Positions 15,548 to 25,163 of a stretch of 64,000 bases of DNA are shown here, in pieces (the stretch's first letter is position 1; every line of letters begins with the position of its first letter). The stretch is from Sinorhizobium sp. B11. Lineage in GTDB: Bacteria > Pseudomonadota > Alphaproteobacteria > Rhizobiales > Rhizobiaceae. Made by a program: the position numbers and the translations under genes. Location of the stretch: assembly GCA_039725955.1 (NCBI GenBank), contig CP091034.1:4274001-4338000 (forward strand), in the 5' to 3' direction. The notes beneath the pieces are model-generated. The model ran no database searches and had not been told where the DNA came from. It saw only the letters and a list, made by a program, of their open reading frames with translations.

Positions 15548-18532
15548 TTAGCCGCCCAGCGCATCCTCGAGGAATGCTGCGAGCTGCGACAGGTGCTTGG
15601 ACATCAGGCCCGTTGCCGGCGAAGCGGCGGCCGGGCGGCCGGTGTAGCGAACGCGCTGATACTTCGCATCGATATGAGCAAGAACCCATTCCAGATACGG
15701 GTCGATGAACGACCAGGCGCCCATGTTCTTCGGCTCTTCCTGGCACCAGACCATTTCCGCGTTCCGGAAGCGGGACAGCTCGTTGATGAGCGCCTTGGCC
15801 GGGAACGGATAGAGCTGTTCGATGCGCAGCAGGTAGATGTCGTCGATGCCGCGCTTTTCACGCTCTTCCAGAAGGTCGTAATAGACCTTGCCGGTGCAGA
15901 TGACGACGCGACGGATCTTGGCATCCTTCTGCAGCTTGATCGGGCCGTCCTTGATGACCTCGGCATCGTCCCACAGGAGACGGTGGAAGGAGGATTCACC
16001 GGCCATTTCGGCAAGCGTCGAGACCGCGCGCTTGTGGCGCAGCAGCGACTTCGGCGTCATCAGGATCAGCGGCTTGCGGAAGTCGCGCTTCAGCTGCCGG
16101 CGCAGGATGTGGAAGTAGTTCGCCGGCGTCGTGACGTTGGCGACCTGCATGTTGTCTTCGGCGCAAAGCTGCAGATAGCGCTCCAGACGGGCGGAAGAGT
16201 GTTCCGGACCCTGGCCTTCATAGCCGTGGGGCAGCAGGCAGACGAGGCCCGACATGCGCAGCCACTTGCGTTCGCCGGACGAGATGAACTGGTCGAACAC
16301 GACCTGCGCACCGTTGGCGAAGTCGCCGAACTGGGCTTCCCAGAGTGTCAGCGCATTCGGACGAGCGAGCGAATAGCCGTATTCGAAGCCGAGAACGGCT
16401 TCTTCCGAAAGCATCGAGTTGATGACTTCGTAACGGGCCTGCGTCGGCGACAGGTTTGCGAGCGGGATGTAGCGTTCTTCGGTTTCCTGATCGTAGAGAA
16501 CCGAATGGCGCTGCGAGAAGGTACCGCGTTCGCAATCCTGACCGGAGAGGCGGATCTTGTGGCCCTCGACGACGAGCGAACCGAAGGAAAGCGCTTCCGC
16601 CATCGCCCAGTCGAGGCCTTCGCCGCTCTGGATCATGTTGGCGCGGTTTTCCATGAAGCGCTGGATCGTGCGGTGCGCGTTGAAGCCATCAGGAATTTCC
16701 GACAGCTTGCGGCCGATATCCTTGAGCGTTTTCATCGGCACGGCGGTCTTGCCGCGGCGCTGTTCGTCGGCATTGTCTGCCGTGCGCAGGCCCGACCACT
16801 CGCCGTCCAGCCAGTCGGCCTTGTTCGGCTTGTAGTGCTGGCCGGCCTCGAATTCCTGCTCGAGATGCGCGCGCCAGTCGGCCTTCATCTTTTCGACTTC
16901 GCCGTCCGTAAGCAGGCCTTCGCGGACGAGGCGATCAGCATAGAGCTGCAGAACCGTCTTATGGCCGCGAATGACCTTGTACATCTTCGGCTGCGTGAAC
17001 GACGGCTCATCGCCTTCGTTGTGGCCGTAGCGGCGATAGCAGAACAAGTCGAGCACCACAGGCTTGTGGAACTTCATGCGGAATTCGGTCGCGATCTTGG
17101 CTGCGTAGACGACGGCTTCCGGATCGTCGCCGTTGACGTGCAGGATCGGCGCCTCGATCATCTTGGCAACGTCGGACGGATAGGGCGACGAGCGCGAGAA
17201 GGCCGGGTTCGTCGTGAAGCCGATCTGGTTGTTGATGATGACGTGCATCGTACCGGCAACGCGGTGGCCGCGAAGCCCGGAAAGACCGAGGATTTCAGCA
17301 ATGACACCCTGGCCGGCAAAGGCCGCGTCGCCGTGAATCAGGAGCGGCAAAACCTTGGCGCGCTCGGACAGCGGGATGATGTCGCCGTCCCATACCGTAG
17401 CGCTCATGTCCTGCTTGGCGCGGGCCTTGCCCATGACGACAGGGTCGACGATTTCGAGATGCGACGGATTTGCCGTCAGTGAGACGTGCACCTTGTTGCC
17501 ATCGAATTCGCGGTCGGAGGAAGCGCCGAGATGGTACTTCACGTCGCCAGAACCTTCGACTTCGTCCGGCGCGTAGGAACCGCCCTTGAATTCGTGGAAA
17601 ATCGCGCGGTGCGGCTTGCCCATGACCTGGGAGAGCACGTTCAGGCGACCGCGATGGGCCATGCCGAAGACGGCTTCCTTGAGGCCGAGGTGGCCGCCGC
17701 GCTTCAGGATCTGTTCGAGCGCCGGGATCAGCGATTCACCGCCGTCGAGGCCGAAGCGCTTGGTGCCCTTGAACTTGACATCGAGGAACTGTTCGTAGCC
17801 TTCGGCTTCAACGAGCTTGGCGAGGATCGCCTTCTTGCCTTCGGCCGAGAAGGCAACGCCCTTATCCGGACCTTCGATACGTTCCTGAATCCATGCCTTT
17901 TCTTCCGGATTGGAGATATGCATGAATTCGACGCCGAGCGTCGAGCAATAGGTGCGCTCGAGAATCTCGATCATCTCGCGAATGGTCGCGTATTCGAGAC
18001 CGAGCACGTTGTCGATAAAGATCTTGCGATCGTAGTCTGCAGCCGTGAAACCGTAATTTTCAGGCGCAAGCTCGTGATAATCATCTACCGGGGCGGCGAT
18101 GCCGAGCGGATCAAGCTTGGCATGCAGGTGGCCACGCATGCGATAGGCGCGGATCATCATGATGGCGCGGACGGAATCGCGCGTCGCCTGCAGCACATCG
18201 GCGGCATTTGCCGGCTGGCCAGCGGCTTCGGCCTTCGCCTTGACCTTGGTCTCGATGACCTTTTCGACGATGCCCCAGTCGCCATCCAGCGCCGAGACCA
18301 GATCGCCGCTTGCCTGCAGCGGCCAGTTCTTCTTGCGCCAGGAAGCGCCCTTGGCCGCCTTCTTCACATCAGCGGGGTCTTCTTCAAGCGCCTTGAAGAA
18401 AGACCGCCACTGGTCGTCTACCGAGTTGGGATCGTCTTCATAACGGGCGTAGAGCTGCTCGATATAGGCAGCGTTGGCGCCATCCAAAAACGAGGTGATC
18501 TGAAATTGCTCGTTGGCTTCTTGCCGTGCCAT
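15548..18532 (-). CDS. sucA: 2-oxoglutarate dehydrogenase E1
   Basis: This 994-residue thiamine-diphosphate enzyme decarboxylates 2-oxoglutarate in the TCA cycle. The N-terminal E2-binding helix (FLDGANAAYIEQLYARY) is followed by the TPP-binding core, with GMAHRGRLNVL near residue 230 and HGDAAFAGQG near 340, and by the transketolase-like C-terminal domain with LPHGYEGQGPEHSS. The frame is open 33 codons further upstream, but MARQEANEQF at 18532 matches the family start. A strong AGGAGG lies rather far (about 22 bp) upstream. A hairpin and 167 bp separate it from sucD, leaving room for its own promoter. Confidence 0.98.
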   Translation of the reverse strand: MARQEANEQFQITSFLDGANAAYIEQLYARYEDDPNSVDDQWRSFFKALEEDPADVKKAAKGASWRKKNWPLQASGDLVSALDGDWGIVEKVIETKVKAKAEAAGQPANAADVLQATRDSVRAIMMIRAYRMRGHLHAKLDPLGIAAPVDDYHELAPENYGFTAADYDRKIFIDNVLGLEYATIREMIEILERTYCSTLGVEFMHISNPEEKAWIQERIEGPDKGVAFSAEGKKAILAKLVEAEGYEQFLDVKFKGTKRFGLDGGESLIPALEQILKRGGHLGLKEAVFGMAHRGRLNVLSQVMGKPHRAIFHEFKGGSYAPDEVEGSGDVKYHLGASSDREFDGNKVHVSLTANPSHLEIVDPVVMGKARAKQDMSATVWDGDIIPLSERAKVLPLLIHGDAAFAGQGVIAEILGLSGLRGHRVAGTMHVIINNQIGFTTNPAFSRSSPYPSDVAKMIEAPILHVNGDDPEAVVYAAKIATEFRMKFHKPVVLDLFCYRRYGHNEGDEPSFTQPKMYKVIRGHKTVLQLYADRLVREGLLTDGEVEKMKADWRAHLEQEFEAGQHYKPNKADWLDGEWSGLRTADNADEQRRGKTAVPMKTLKDIGRKLSEIPDGFNAHRTIQRFMENRANMIQSGEGLDWAMAEALSFGSLVVEGHKIRLSGQDCERGTFSQRHSVLYDQETEERYIPLANLSPTQARYEVINSMLSEEAVLGFEYGYSLARPNALTLWEAQFGDFANGAQVVFDQFISSGERKWLRMSGLVCLLPHGYEGQGPEHSSARLERYLQLCAEDNMQVANVTTPANYFHILRRQLKRDFRKPLILMTPKSLLRHKRAVSTLAEMAGESSFHRLLWDDAEVIKDGPIKLQKDAKIRRVVICTGKVYYDLLEEREKRGIDDIYLLRIEQLYPFPAKALINELSRFRNAEMVWCQEEPKNMGAWSFIDPYLEWVLAHIDAKYQRVRYTGRPAAASPATGLMSKHLSQLAAFLEDALGG

Positions 18533-18649
18533 GGTGTTACGCGGACGCTTCCGCCCGCCTCCTGACTTAGATGAATTTGCCGGCTTCATCGCCGGCTGCC
18601 GCATTCCGATTGCCGCCTGTCCGCGGCGCATCCGCTTTGAAATGAAGAG

Positions 18650-18684
18650 CCGGGCGGAGGCCGGGATGCCGTCCCTCCGCCCGG
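18650..18684 (-). other. Strong intra-operon hairpin between sucD and sucA
   Basis: A perfect 11-bp stem (CCGGGCGGAGG/CCTCCGCCCGG) with a 13-base loop lies 16 bp past the sucD stop on the minus strand. The sequence after it is only mildly T-rich (CTCTTCATTTC), so it may be a partial terminator or a 3'-end stabiliser that separates mdh-sucCD from sucAB-lpdA expression. Confidence 0.7.
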
Positions 18685-18699
18685 GGTATATAAGTTGGA

Positions 18700-19602
18700 T
18701 TAGCCCTTGAGGACTTCAACCAGCGTCTTGCCGAGGCGAGCCGGAGATGGCGACACCTTGATGCCTGCCGATGCCATTGCCGCGATCTTCGATTCCGCGT
18801 CGCCCTTGCCGCCGGAAACCACAGCGCCGGCATGGCCCATGGTGCGGCCCTTCGGCGCGGTACGGCCTGCGATGAAGCCGGCCATCGGCTTCTTGCGGCC
18901 CTTCTTGGCTTCGTCCTTGAGGAACTGTGCCGCGTCTTCTTCGGCCGAACCGCCGATTTCGCCGATCATGATGATCGAGGTCGTGGCTTCGTCTGCCAGG
19001 AACATTTCGAGCACGTCGATGAATTCGGTGCCCTTGACCGGGTCGCCGCCGATGCCGACAGCCGTCGTCTGGCCGAGACCTTCATTGGAGGTCTGGAAGA
19101 CTGCTTCGTAGGTCAGCGTTCCCGAGCGGGAAACGATACCAACGGAACCCTTGCGGAAGATCGAGCCCGGCATGATGCCGATCTTGCATTCTTCCGGCGT
19201 CAGGATGCCCGGGCAGTTCGGTCCGAGCAGACGCGACTTGGAACGGTCGAGGCGGGCCTTGACGCGAACCATGTCCATGACCGGGATGCCTTCGGTGATG
19301 CAGGTGATGAACGGGATCTCGGCGTCGATCGCTTCGATGATCGCATCGGCGGCACCTGCCGGCGGAACATAGATGACGGACGCGTTGGCGCCGGTCTTTT
19401 CCTTGCCCTCGGCAACAGTTGCGAAGATCGGCAGGCTTTCGCCCTTGGAGCCGGTCCAGGTTTCGCCACCCTTCTTCGGGTGAATACCACCGACCATCTG
19501 CGTGCCGTAGTAAGCGAGCGCCTGTTCGGTGTGGAACGTGCCGGTCTTGCCGGTGAGGCCCTGAACCAGAACCTTGGTGTCTTTGTTGACGAGAATGGAC
19601 AT
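18700..19602 (-). CDS. sucD: Succinyl-CoA synthetase alpha subunit
   Basis: This 300-residue alpha subunit of succinyl-CoA ligase carries the CoA-binding Rossmann domain (VQGLTGKTGTFH near residue 12). The phosphohistidine loop GHAGAVVSGGKGDAESK near 245 carries the catalytic histidine. The start MSILVNKDTKVLVQG at 19602 is the family start; the frame continues 45 codons upstream into the DUF1579 gene and is not used. It is unusual in being separated from sucC by an unrelated small gene; the intervals on both sides are very short, so all three are one transcript. Confidence 0.98.
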   Translation of the reverse strand: MSILVNKDTKVLVQGLTGKTGTFHTEQALAYYGTQMVGGIHPKKGGETWTGSKGESLPIFATVAEGKEKTGANASVIYVPPAGAADAIIEAIDAEIPFITCITEGIPVMDMVRVKARLDRSKSRLLGPNCPGILTPEECKIGIMPGSIFRKGSVGIVSRSGTLTYEAVFQTSNEGLGQTTAVGIGGDPVKGTEFIDVLEMFLADEATTSIIMIGEIGGSAEEDAAQFLKDEAKKGRKKPMAGFIAGRTAPKGRTMGHAGAVVSGGKGDAESKIAAMASAGIKVSPSPARLGKTLVEVLKG

Positions 19603-19615
19603 GCGAGGCCTTTGT

Positions 19616-20107
19616 TTAGGAGAGGTTGGAAGACGTGAGGGACGCGCGACGATAGGTGCCGCTGACGACCTCCTGCCAAGTATCGCTGCCTGCAGGCGAA
19701 AAGCTGACGCCCATCCGGTAGCAGTCTTCATTTTCAAATGTGAATACGGTGCGCTGTCTGCCGCGCGGCGAAGCCTTCATCAGCACCAGTTCATTGCCAT
19801 TCCACGCGCCGGAAGCCGGTGAGGGCGGAGCAAAACCGACGCTGTCGAACTGGTAGAGCTTGTAGCTCTGGTCCGAACCGTCGAAGCCAAAAACATTGCG
19901 GGCTTCGAAGGAAATTTCTCCGTCACGCATCTGGCGGTAGGACTGCTCGACGAAGAAGCCGCCGAATAGCGCCTCGCCAGAGAGCGAAGCGCTGGCCTTG
20001 CCTTCCTTCGTCCAGGCCGAAGCCGCGACATGCTCTTCCCCTTCCCAGAGGCCGGCAAAGGCCTCCAGGCGGAAATGAGCAGCACTGGGCGTGGACTGGG
20101 AAGCCAT
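19616..20107 (-). CDS. DUF1579-like protein between sucC and sucD
   Basis: This 163-residue protein has a lipocalin-like beta-rich pattern: FAGLWEGEEHVAASAW, GGFFVEQSYRQM, VFGFDGSDQSYKLYQFDS, and VFTFENEDCYRMGVSFS. This resembles DUF1579 domains (heme/lipid-binding-like barrel, function unknown). There is no signal peptide. The start ATG at 20107 has a GAGAACGG sequence 5 bp upstream and lies 8 bp after the sucC stop; its own stop is 13 bp before sucD. The tight insertion inside sucCD suggests a constant stoichiometry with succinyl-CoA synthetase or simple operon hitchhiking. Confidence 0.8.
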   Translation of the reverse strand: MASQSTPSAAHFRLEAFAGLWEGEEHVAASAWTKEGKASASLSGEALFGGFFVEQSYRQMRDGEISFEARNVFGFDGSDQSYKLYQFDSVGFAPPSPASGAWNGNELVLMKASPRGRQRTVFTFENEDCYRMGVSFSPAGSDTWQEVVSGTYRRASLTSSNLS

Positions 20108-20115
20108 GACCGTTC

Positions 20116-21309
<1,194 letters not shown>

Positions 21310-21345
21310 GGGTTTATCCCTATTTCGATAACGTCAGCGCACCGA

Positions 21346-22308
21346 TTACTTGAGAGCGGGCGCGATGTTGATGCAGGCTTCGCAAAGACCGGCGACAGCG
21401 CCGACGGACTTGTCGAAGGCTTCCTTCTCGGTCTTGTTGAGGTCGATCTCGATGATGCGCTCGACGCCACCGGCACCGATAACGGTGGGAACGCCGACAT
21501 ACATGTCCTTGACGCCGTACTGGCCGGTCAGGTGAGCAGCGCAGGGCAGAACGCGCTTCTTGTCCTTGAGGTAGGATTCAGCCATTTCGATCGCAGAAGC
21601 AGCCGGAGCGTAATAGGCCGAACCAGTCTTCAAGAGGCCGACGATTTCGGCGCCGCCGTCACGAGTGCGCTGGATGATTTCTTCGAGGCGTTCCTTGGTG
21701 ACCCAGCCCATCGTCACGAGATCGGTCAGCGGAATGCCGCCGACGGTCGAATAACGGGCAAGCGGCACCATCGTGTCGCCGTGGCCGCCAAGAACGAAGG
21801 CCGTGACGTCCTGGACGGAAACGTTGAATTCCTTGGCGAGGAAAAGACGGAAGCGCGAGGAGTCGAGAACGCCGGCCATGCCGACAACCTTGTTCGCCGG
21901 AAGGCCGGAGAACTTCTGCAGCGCCCAGACCATGGCGTCGAGCGGGTTGGTGATGCAGATGACGAAAGCATTCGGGGCATACTTCTTGATGCCGGCGCCG
22001 ACCTGCTCCATGACCTTGAGGTTGATGCCGAGAAGGTCGTCGCGGCTCATGCCCGGCTTGCGCGGAACACCGGCAGTGACGATGCAGACGTCAGCGCCTT
22101 CGATGGCGGAATAGTCGCTGGCGCCGGTCAGGTTGGCGTCGAAGCCTTCGACCGGGGAGGACTGTGCGATATCGAGACCCTTGCCCTGGGGAATGCCGTC
22201 GGCAATGTCGAAGAGAACGATATCGCCCAGCTCCTTCAGGCCGGCGAGATGCGCCAGCGTGCCACCAATCATGCCAGAACCGATGAGTGCGATCTTGTTA
22301 CGCGCCAT
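21346..22308 (-). CDS. mdh: Malate dehydrogenase
   Basis: This 320-residue LDH-type malate dehydrogenase oxidises malate to oxaloacetate with NAD+. The NAD-binding motif is IGSGMIGGTLAHL near residue 9. The substrate-binding segment GVPRKPGMSRDDL lies near 80. The catalytic histidine is in GGHGDTMVPLARY near 175. It is the first gene of the mdh-sucC-sucD unit, with about 175 bp of upstream sequence that includes a clear palindrome, so it is the likely regulated start of the TCA operon. Confidence 0.98.
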   Translation of the reverse strand: MARNKIALIGSGMIGGTLAHLAGLKELGDIVLFDIADGIPQGKGLDIAQSSPVEGFDANLTGASDYSAIEGADVCIVTAGVPRKPGMSRDDLLGINLKVMEQVGAGIKKYAPNAFVICITNPLDAMVWALQKFSGLPANKVVGMAGVLDSSRFRLFLAKEFNVSVQDVTAFVLGGHGDTMVPLARYSTVGGIPLTDLVTMGWVTKERLEEIIQRTRDGGAEIVGLLKTGSAYYAPAASAIEMAESYLKDKKRVLPCAAHLTGQYGVKDMYVGVPTVIGAGGVERIIEIDLNKTEKEAFDKSVGAVAGLCEACINIAPALK

Positions 22309-22447
22309 TTCGCTTTTCCTTTGCGATCAAAATCCGTCGGGCGACGCGCGGGCATCGCCCAATGTCGCAATCGCATAGACCTAAAGCCAAAAAATGGCAA
22401 TGCATTATTTTTGGTGCAGCAATTTCAATCGTTTAGATATCAAAATT

Positions 22448-22463
22448 CTTACGTAAACGTAAG
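22448..22463. promoter_or_regulatory. Palindromic operator candidate upstream of mdh
   Basis: The inverted repeat CTTACGT-AA-ACGTAAG lies 140 bp upstream of the mdh start and 20 bp downstream of the zapE stop. Such ACGTAAACGT-type palindromes resemble binding sites of MerR-family regulators of the LiuR type, but that match is from memory. Its position makes it a candidate operator for the mdh-sucCD operon. Confidence 0.5.
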
Positions 22464-22482
22464 ATCAATTGTCACCAAAGTG

Positions 22483-23646
22483 TTACTCGGCAGCCCGCTG
22501 TTGATGATGCGCTGCGAGATATTCGGCGCTTCTCATTTCGAAAAGACGAGACACCGTGCGATCGAATTCAAAACCTTCGGTTCCGCGCCTTTCGGCGAGC
22601 AGATCTTCAGGCATGGCGGCAGCGGAAACGCAAAGGCGGACGCCGTGATCGTAGAACGTATCGATCAGAATGATGAAGCGCTTGATCTGGTTCCGCTTTT
22701 CAGGGCCGAGCAAGGGAATGTGATCAAGGAAGATCGTATCGAAGCGTTCGGCGATGGCCAGGAAATCGGCAGCGCCCAGCGGTTTTTCGCAGAGATCCGA
22801 GAAGGAGAAGCGCGCCATGCGATCGACGGCGAGCGGCACATCGATCGCTCGTCCCTTCATAGCGATCTGCGTCGGCAAGGCCTTGCGGCCGTGCAGCGCC
22901 TGCGTCCACGACGCATCCATCGCCATGTCGGTGCGCTCATCGATCGGCACGAGATAGACCGGCTGGCTGTTCAGCTTCTCCATCCGGTAATCGGTCGGCG
23001 AATCGAGCGTGACGATCTCGACATGCTTCTTCAGGAGATCGATGAAGGGCAGGAAGAGGCCGCGATTGAGGCCATCCTTGTAGAGATTGTCAGGCTCGAC
23101 ATTCGAGGTCGCCACCAGCACGCAGCCGCGCGCAAAGAGCTCGGAAAACAGCCGCGACAGGATCATCGCATCGGCGATATCGGTGACGGTGAATTCGTCG
23201 AAGCAGAGCAGCTCCGCTTCCTCGAAAAGAGCGGCGGCGACAGGCGGCATAGGATCGGCCTGCTTCGTTTCGCCGTTCTTCAGCTTCTGCCGATGGGCGG
23301 CGATGCGATTGTGCACATCGGCCATGAACTCATGAAAATGCGCGCGCCGCTTTTTCCGGCATGGCGCCATCTGGAAGAACATGTCCATGAGCATCGTCTT
23401 GCCGCGCCCGACGCTGCCATGGATATAGAGGCCCTTGATGCCGGCCTCCGCCTTCTTCTTGGATGCGAATAACCAACCGAGTGCGCTGCTCTTGGCCGCA
23501 GGCCGCTTCTGCTTGAGAGCGGCAAGTATCCGGTCGAGGCACTTGGCCACATCCATCTGGGCAGAATCAACCTGCAACGTCCCCGATGCGGTCAGCGATT
23601 TGAGCTGCTCGGTGACGCTGAGCGAATAGTCTGGCATTGGCTGCAT
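22483..23646 (-). CDS. zapE: ZapE/AFG1-type cell division ATPase
   Basis: This 387-residue AFG1-like ATPase has Walker A HGSVGRGKTMLMD near residue 77, the adjacent HFHEFMADVH block, Walker B LLCFDEFTVTDIADA near 148 and sensor SNVEPDNLY. In E. coli ZapE associates with the Z ring and aids division under low oxygen or heat; mitochondrial AFG1 has a role in turnover of respiratory subunits. The gene lies between the Omp19-like lipoprotein gene and mdh on the same strand. An alternative ATG three codons in cannot be excluded. Confidence 0.93.
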   Translation of the reverse strand: MQPMPDYSLSVTEQLKSLTASGTLQVDSAQMDVAKCLDRILAALKQKRPAAKSSALGWLFASKKKAEAGIKGLYIHGSVGRGKTMLMDMFFQMAPCRKKRRAHFHEFMADVHNRIAAHRQKLKNGETKQADPMPPVAAALFEEAELLCFDEFTVTDIADAMILSRLFSELFARGCVLVATSNVEPDNLYKDGLNRGLFLPFIDLLKKHVEIVTLDSPTDYRMEKLNSQPVYLVPIDERTDMAMDASWTQALHGRKALPTQIAMKGRAIDVPLAVDRMARFSFSDLCEKPLGAADFLAIAERFDTIFLDHIPLLGPEKRNQIKRFIILIDTFYDHGVRLCVSAAAMPEDLLAERRGTEGFEFDRTVSRLFEMRSAEYLAAHHQQRAAE

Positions 23647-23694
23647 GAGGGCTTGTCCGCCTATGCGTAACCGGCGGAACCCCGCCGGACTGAC

Positions 23695-24204
23695 TTACCG
23701 GCTGAGGGTGATCGGCTGCCCGGTCGAGGTCTGGCCATTGAAGCTGTTGTCGGCAACCTTGTAGACGGAACCGATCTGGTTGCCGCTGCGGTCCTTGAGC
23801 AGAACCTGCTTGCCGGACACTTCCCAGGAGCCCATGGCTGTCAACTCGCCGACGCAACCGCGCGTACCGCCGCGCGATCCGCTGCCGAGATTGGTGAGCG
23901 TCAGGAACATGTCGCAGGTGCCGTTGACACGCCAGCTGCCGACCATCGATTCCTTGGTGACATCAAGCGAAGTCGCTGGTGCAGCACCACCCGGCTGGAC
24001 ACCCGCCATCGGCGCCGTCGAGGTCGGGGCGGCAGGAAACTGCCCGGCCGGAGGAGGCAGCTGGCCACCCTGTACGGAAGGTACCGGCTGCGCCGTCAGC
24101 GGCGGAGGCGCACTGTTACTGCTGTAATCATATGAGGTGCGCTGGCATCCCGCCAAGGCCAGAGCGGCCGTTAGACCCGTCACCACATATCGCAACTGCA
24201 TCAT
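23695..24204 (-). CDS. Omp19-like protease-inhibitor lipoprotein
   Basis: This 169-residue lipoprotein has an N-terminal lipobox (ALALAGC, Cys near residue 19), a Pro/Gln-rich linker (residues about 25-75) and a C-terminal beta-barrel inhibitor-like domain. The ending NSFNGQTSTGQPITLSR is very close to what I recall of Brucella Omp19, an AprI/Inh-type protease inhibitor displayed in the outer membrane. Two cysteines (TCDMF and RGCVGEL) could form the family disulfide. The start at 24204 follows a GGGAG RBS; upstream codons lack one. Confidence 0.88.
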   Translation of the reverse strand: MMQLRYVVTGLTAALALAGCQRTSYDYSSNSAPPPLTAQPVPSVQGGQLPPPAGQFPAAPTSTAPMAGVQPGGAAPATSLDVTKESMVGSWRVNGTCDMFLTLTNLGSGSRGGTRGCVGELTAMGSWEVSGKQVLLKDRSGNQIGSVYKVADNSFNGQTSTGQPITLSR

Positions 24205-24338
24205 CAAGCTCCCGAATGTCCGCCTCAACCGCAGAGATATTTCAATTCTGGGTTCGAATTACCGTATTTCACTTTGGTTAATCAAGTCAGCACAATACAA
24301 ATCAGCCTTCGAGACACCTATGGCGAAGCCGGCACAAT

Positions 24339-25163
24339 TCAACCAACCGCTCGCCGGACTTCTTGCTGGTAAAATATGTCAGCAAGGTGTTGTGCCCGGG
24401 CGTCCGCTCCCTGATCAAGTTTGATTTGCTCGGCGAGGTCCTGATAACGCTCAATTGATGCCGCGAGAAAGGATTGGATGCGCTTGGGCGGCAGGCCCTC
24501 GCCCATCTCGCGCGTCCGGCCTTTGACGATCACCAATTCATGAATCGCTTTGCGCAAGTCCTCATCGATGGTGACTGCGGCCAGACATTGCATCATGTTC
24601 ATCGGCGGCAGCTTCTGAAAGCCATTCGAGTGCATCCATTCGAGCGCAATTGCCGGACGGATCGCATAAAGCAGCTTCTTGAGCTTTATCGGACCGCCCC
24701 CATGCGTCTGCCAGTGACTGCGCAGCAGACCGACATAGTGCAGTGCGACCTTCGGCGGCAACATGATCTCGTCAAGCACGTTGGAAAGACGGCTGCGAAA
24801 TCCGGGCTCCTCTTCATAGGCGATTGGCGATTTTACCCATTCGACGACAACGGCATTGCCTTTGAGGGCGAGCAGCAGCGCCTTGCGCAGATCCCAACCG
24901 CCAGTGTCGATATCACCCACGATCGGAAACTCGATCACATCTCGATGCGAGATCAGTCCGATATGGTCGGCGACCGGACGGACATAGACGAAACGGCAAT
25001 CATAATCGCTGTCGGGTGAGGGAAAGCCCCAGGCACGGCTTCCGCTTTCGATCGCAAAACCGATGCGGATACCCTGTTGTTTGACAGAGGCAAGCCGCGA
25101 ACGGATTTCGGCGACCGCCTCGGAATCAAAACCTTCGATGCCGGCTGAAGCGTCAGCACTCAC
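24339..25163 (-). CDS. YcgL-type predicted nucleotidyltransferase coupled to sdhB
   Basis: This 274-residue protein belongs to the predicted nucleotidyltransferases of COG3541 (YcgL-like). The fingerprint GSRAWGFPSPDSDYDCRFVYV near residue 40 contains the GS and the DxD metal residues of the polymerase-beta fold. A large helical C-terminal region follows. It likely transfers a nucleotide to protein or RNA, but the substrate is unknown. The start GTG at 25163 overlaps the sdhB stop by four bases (GTGA), so translation is coupled to succinate dehydrogenase. An ATG-initiated longer frame upstream would run inside sdhB and is rejected. Confidence 0.85.
   Translation of the reverse strand: MSADASAGIEGFDSEAVAEIRSRLASVKQQGIRIGFAIESGSRAWGFPSPDSDYDCRFVYVRPVADHIGLISHRDVIEFPIVGDIDTGGWDLRKALLLALKGNAVVVEWVKSPIAYEEEPGFRSRLSNVLDEIMLPPKVALHYVGLLRSHWQTHGGGPIKLKKLLYAIRPAIALEWMHSNGFQKLPPMNMMQCLAAVTIDEDLRKAIHELVIVKGRTREMGEGLPPKRIQSFLAASIERYQDLAEQIKLDQGADARAQHLADIFYQQEVRRAVG

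Noticed and set aside
15242..17482. A 746-codon plus-strand open frame opposite sucA
   Set aside because: Shadow of sucA and YciI; Arg/Asp/His-rich composition typical of antisense translation, no motif.
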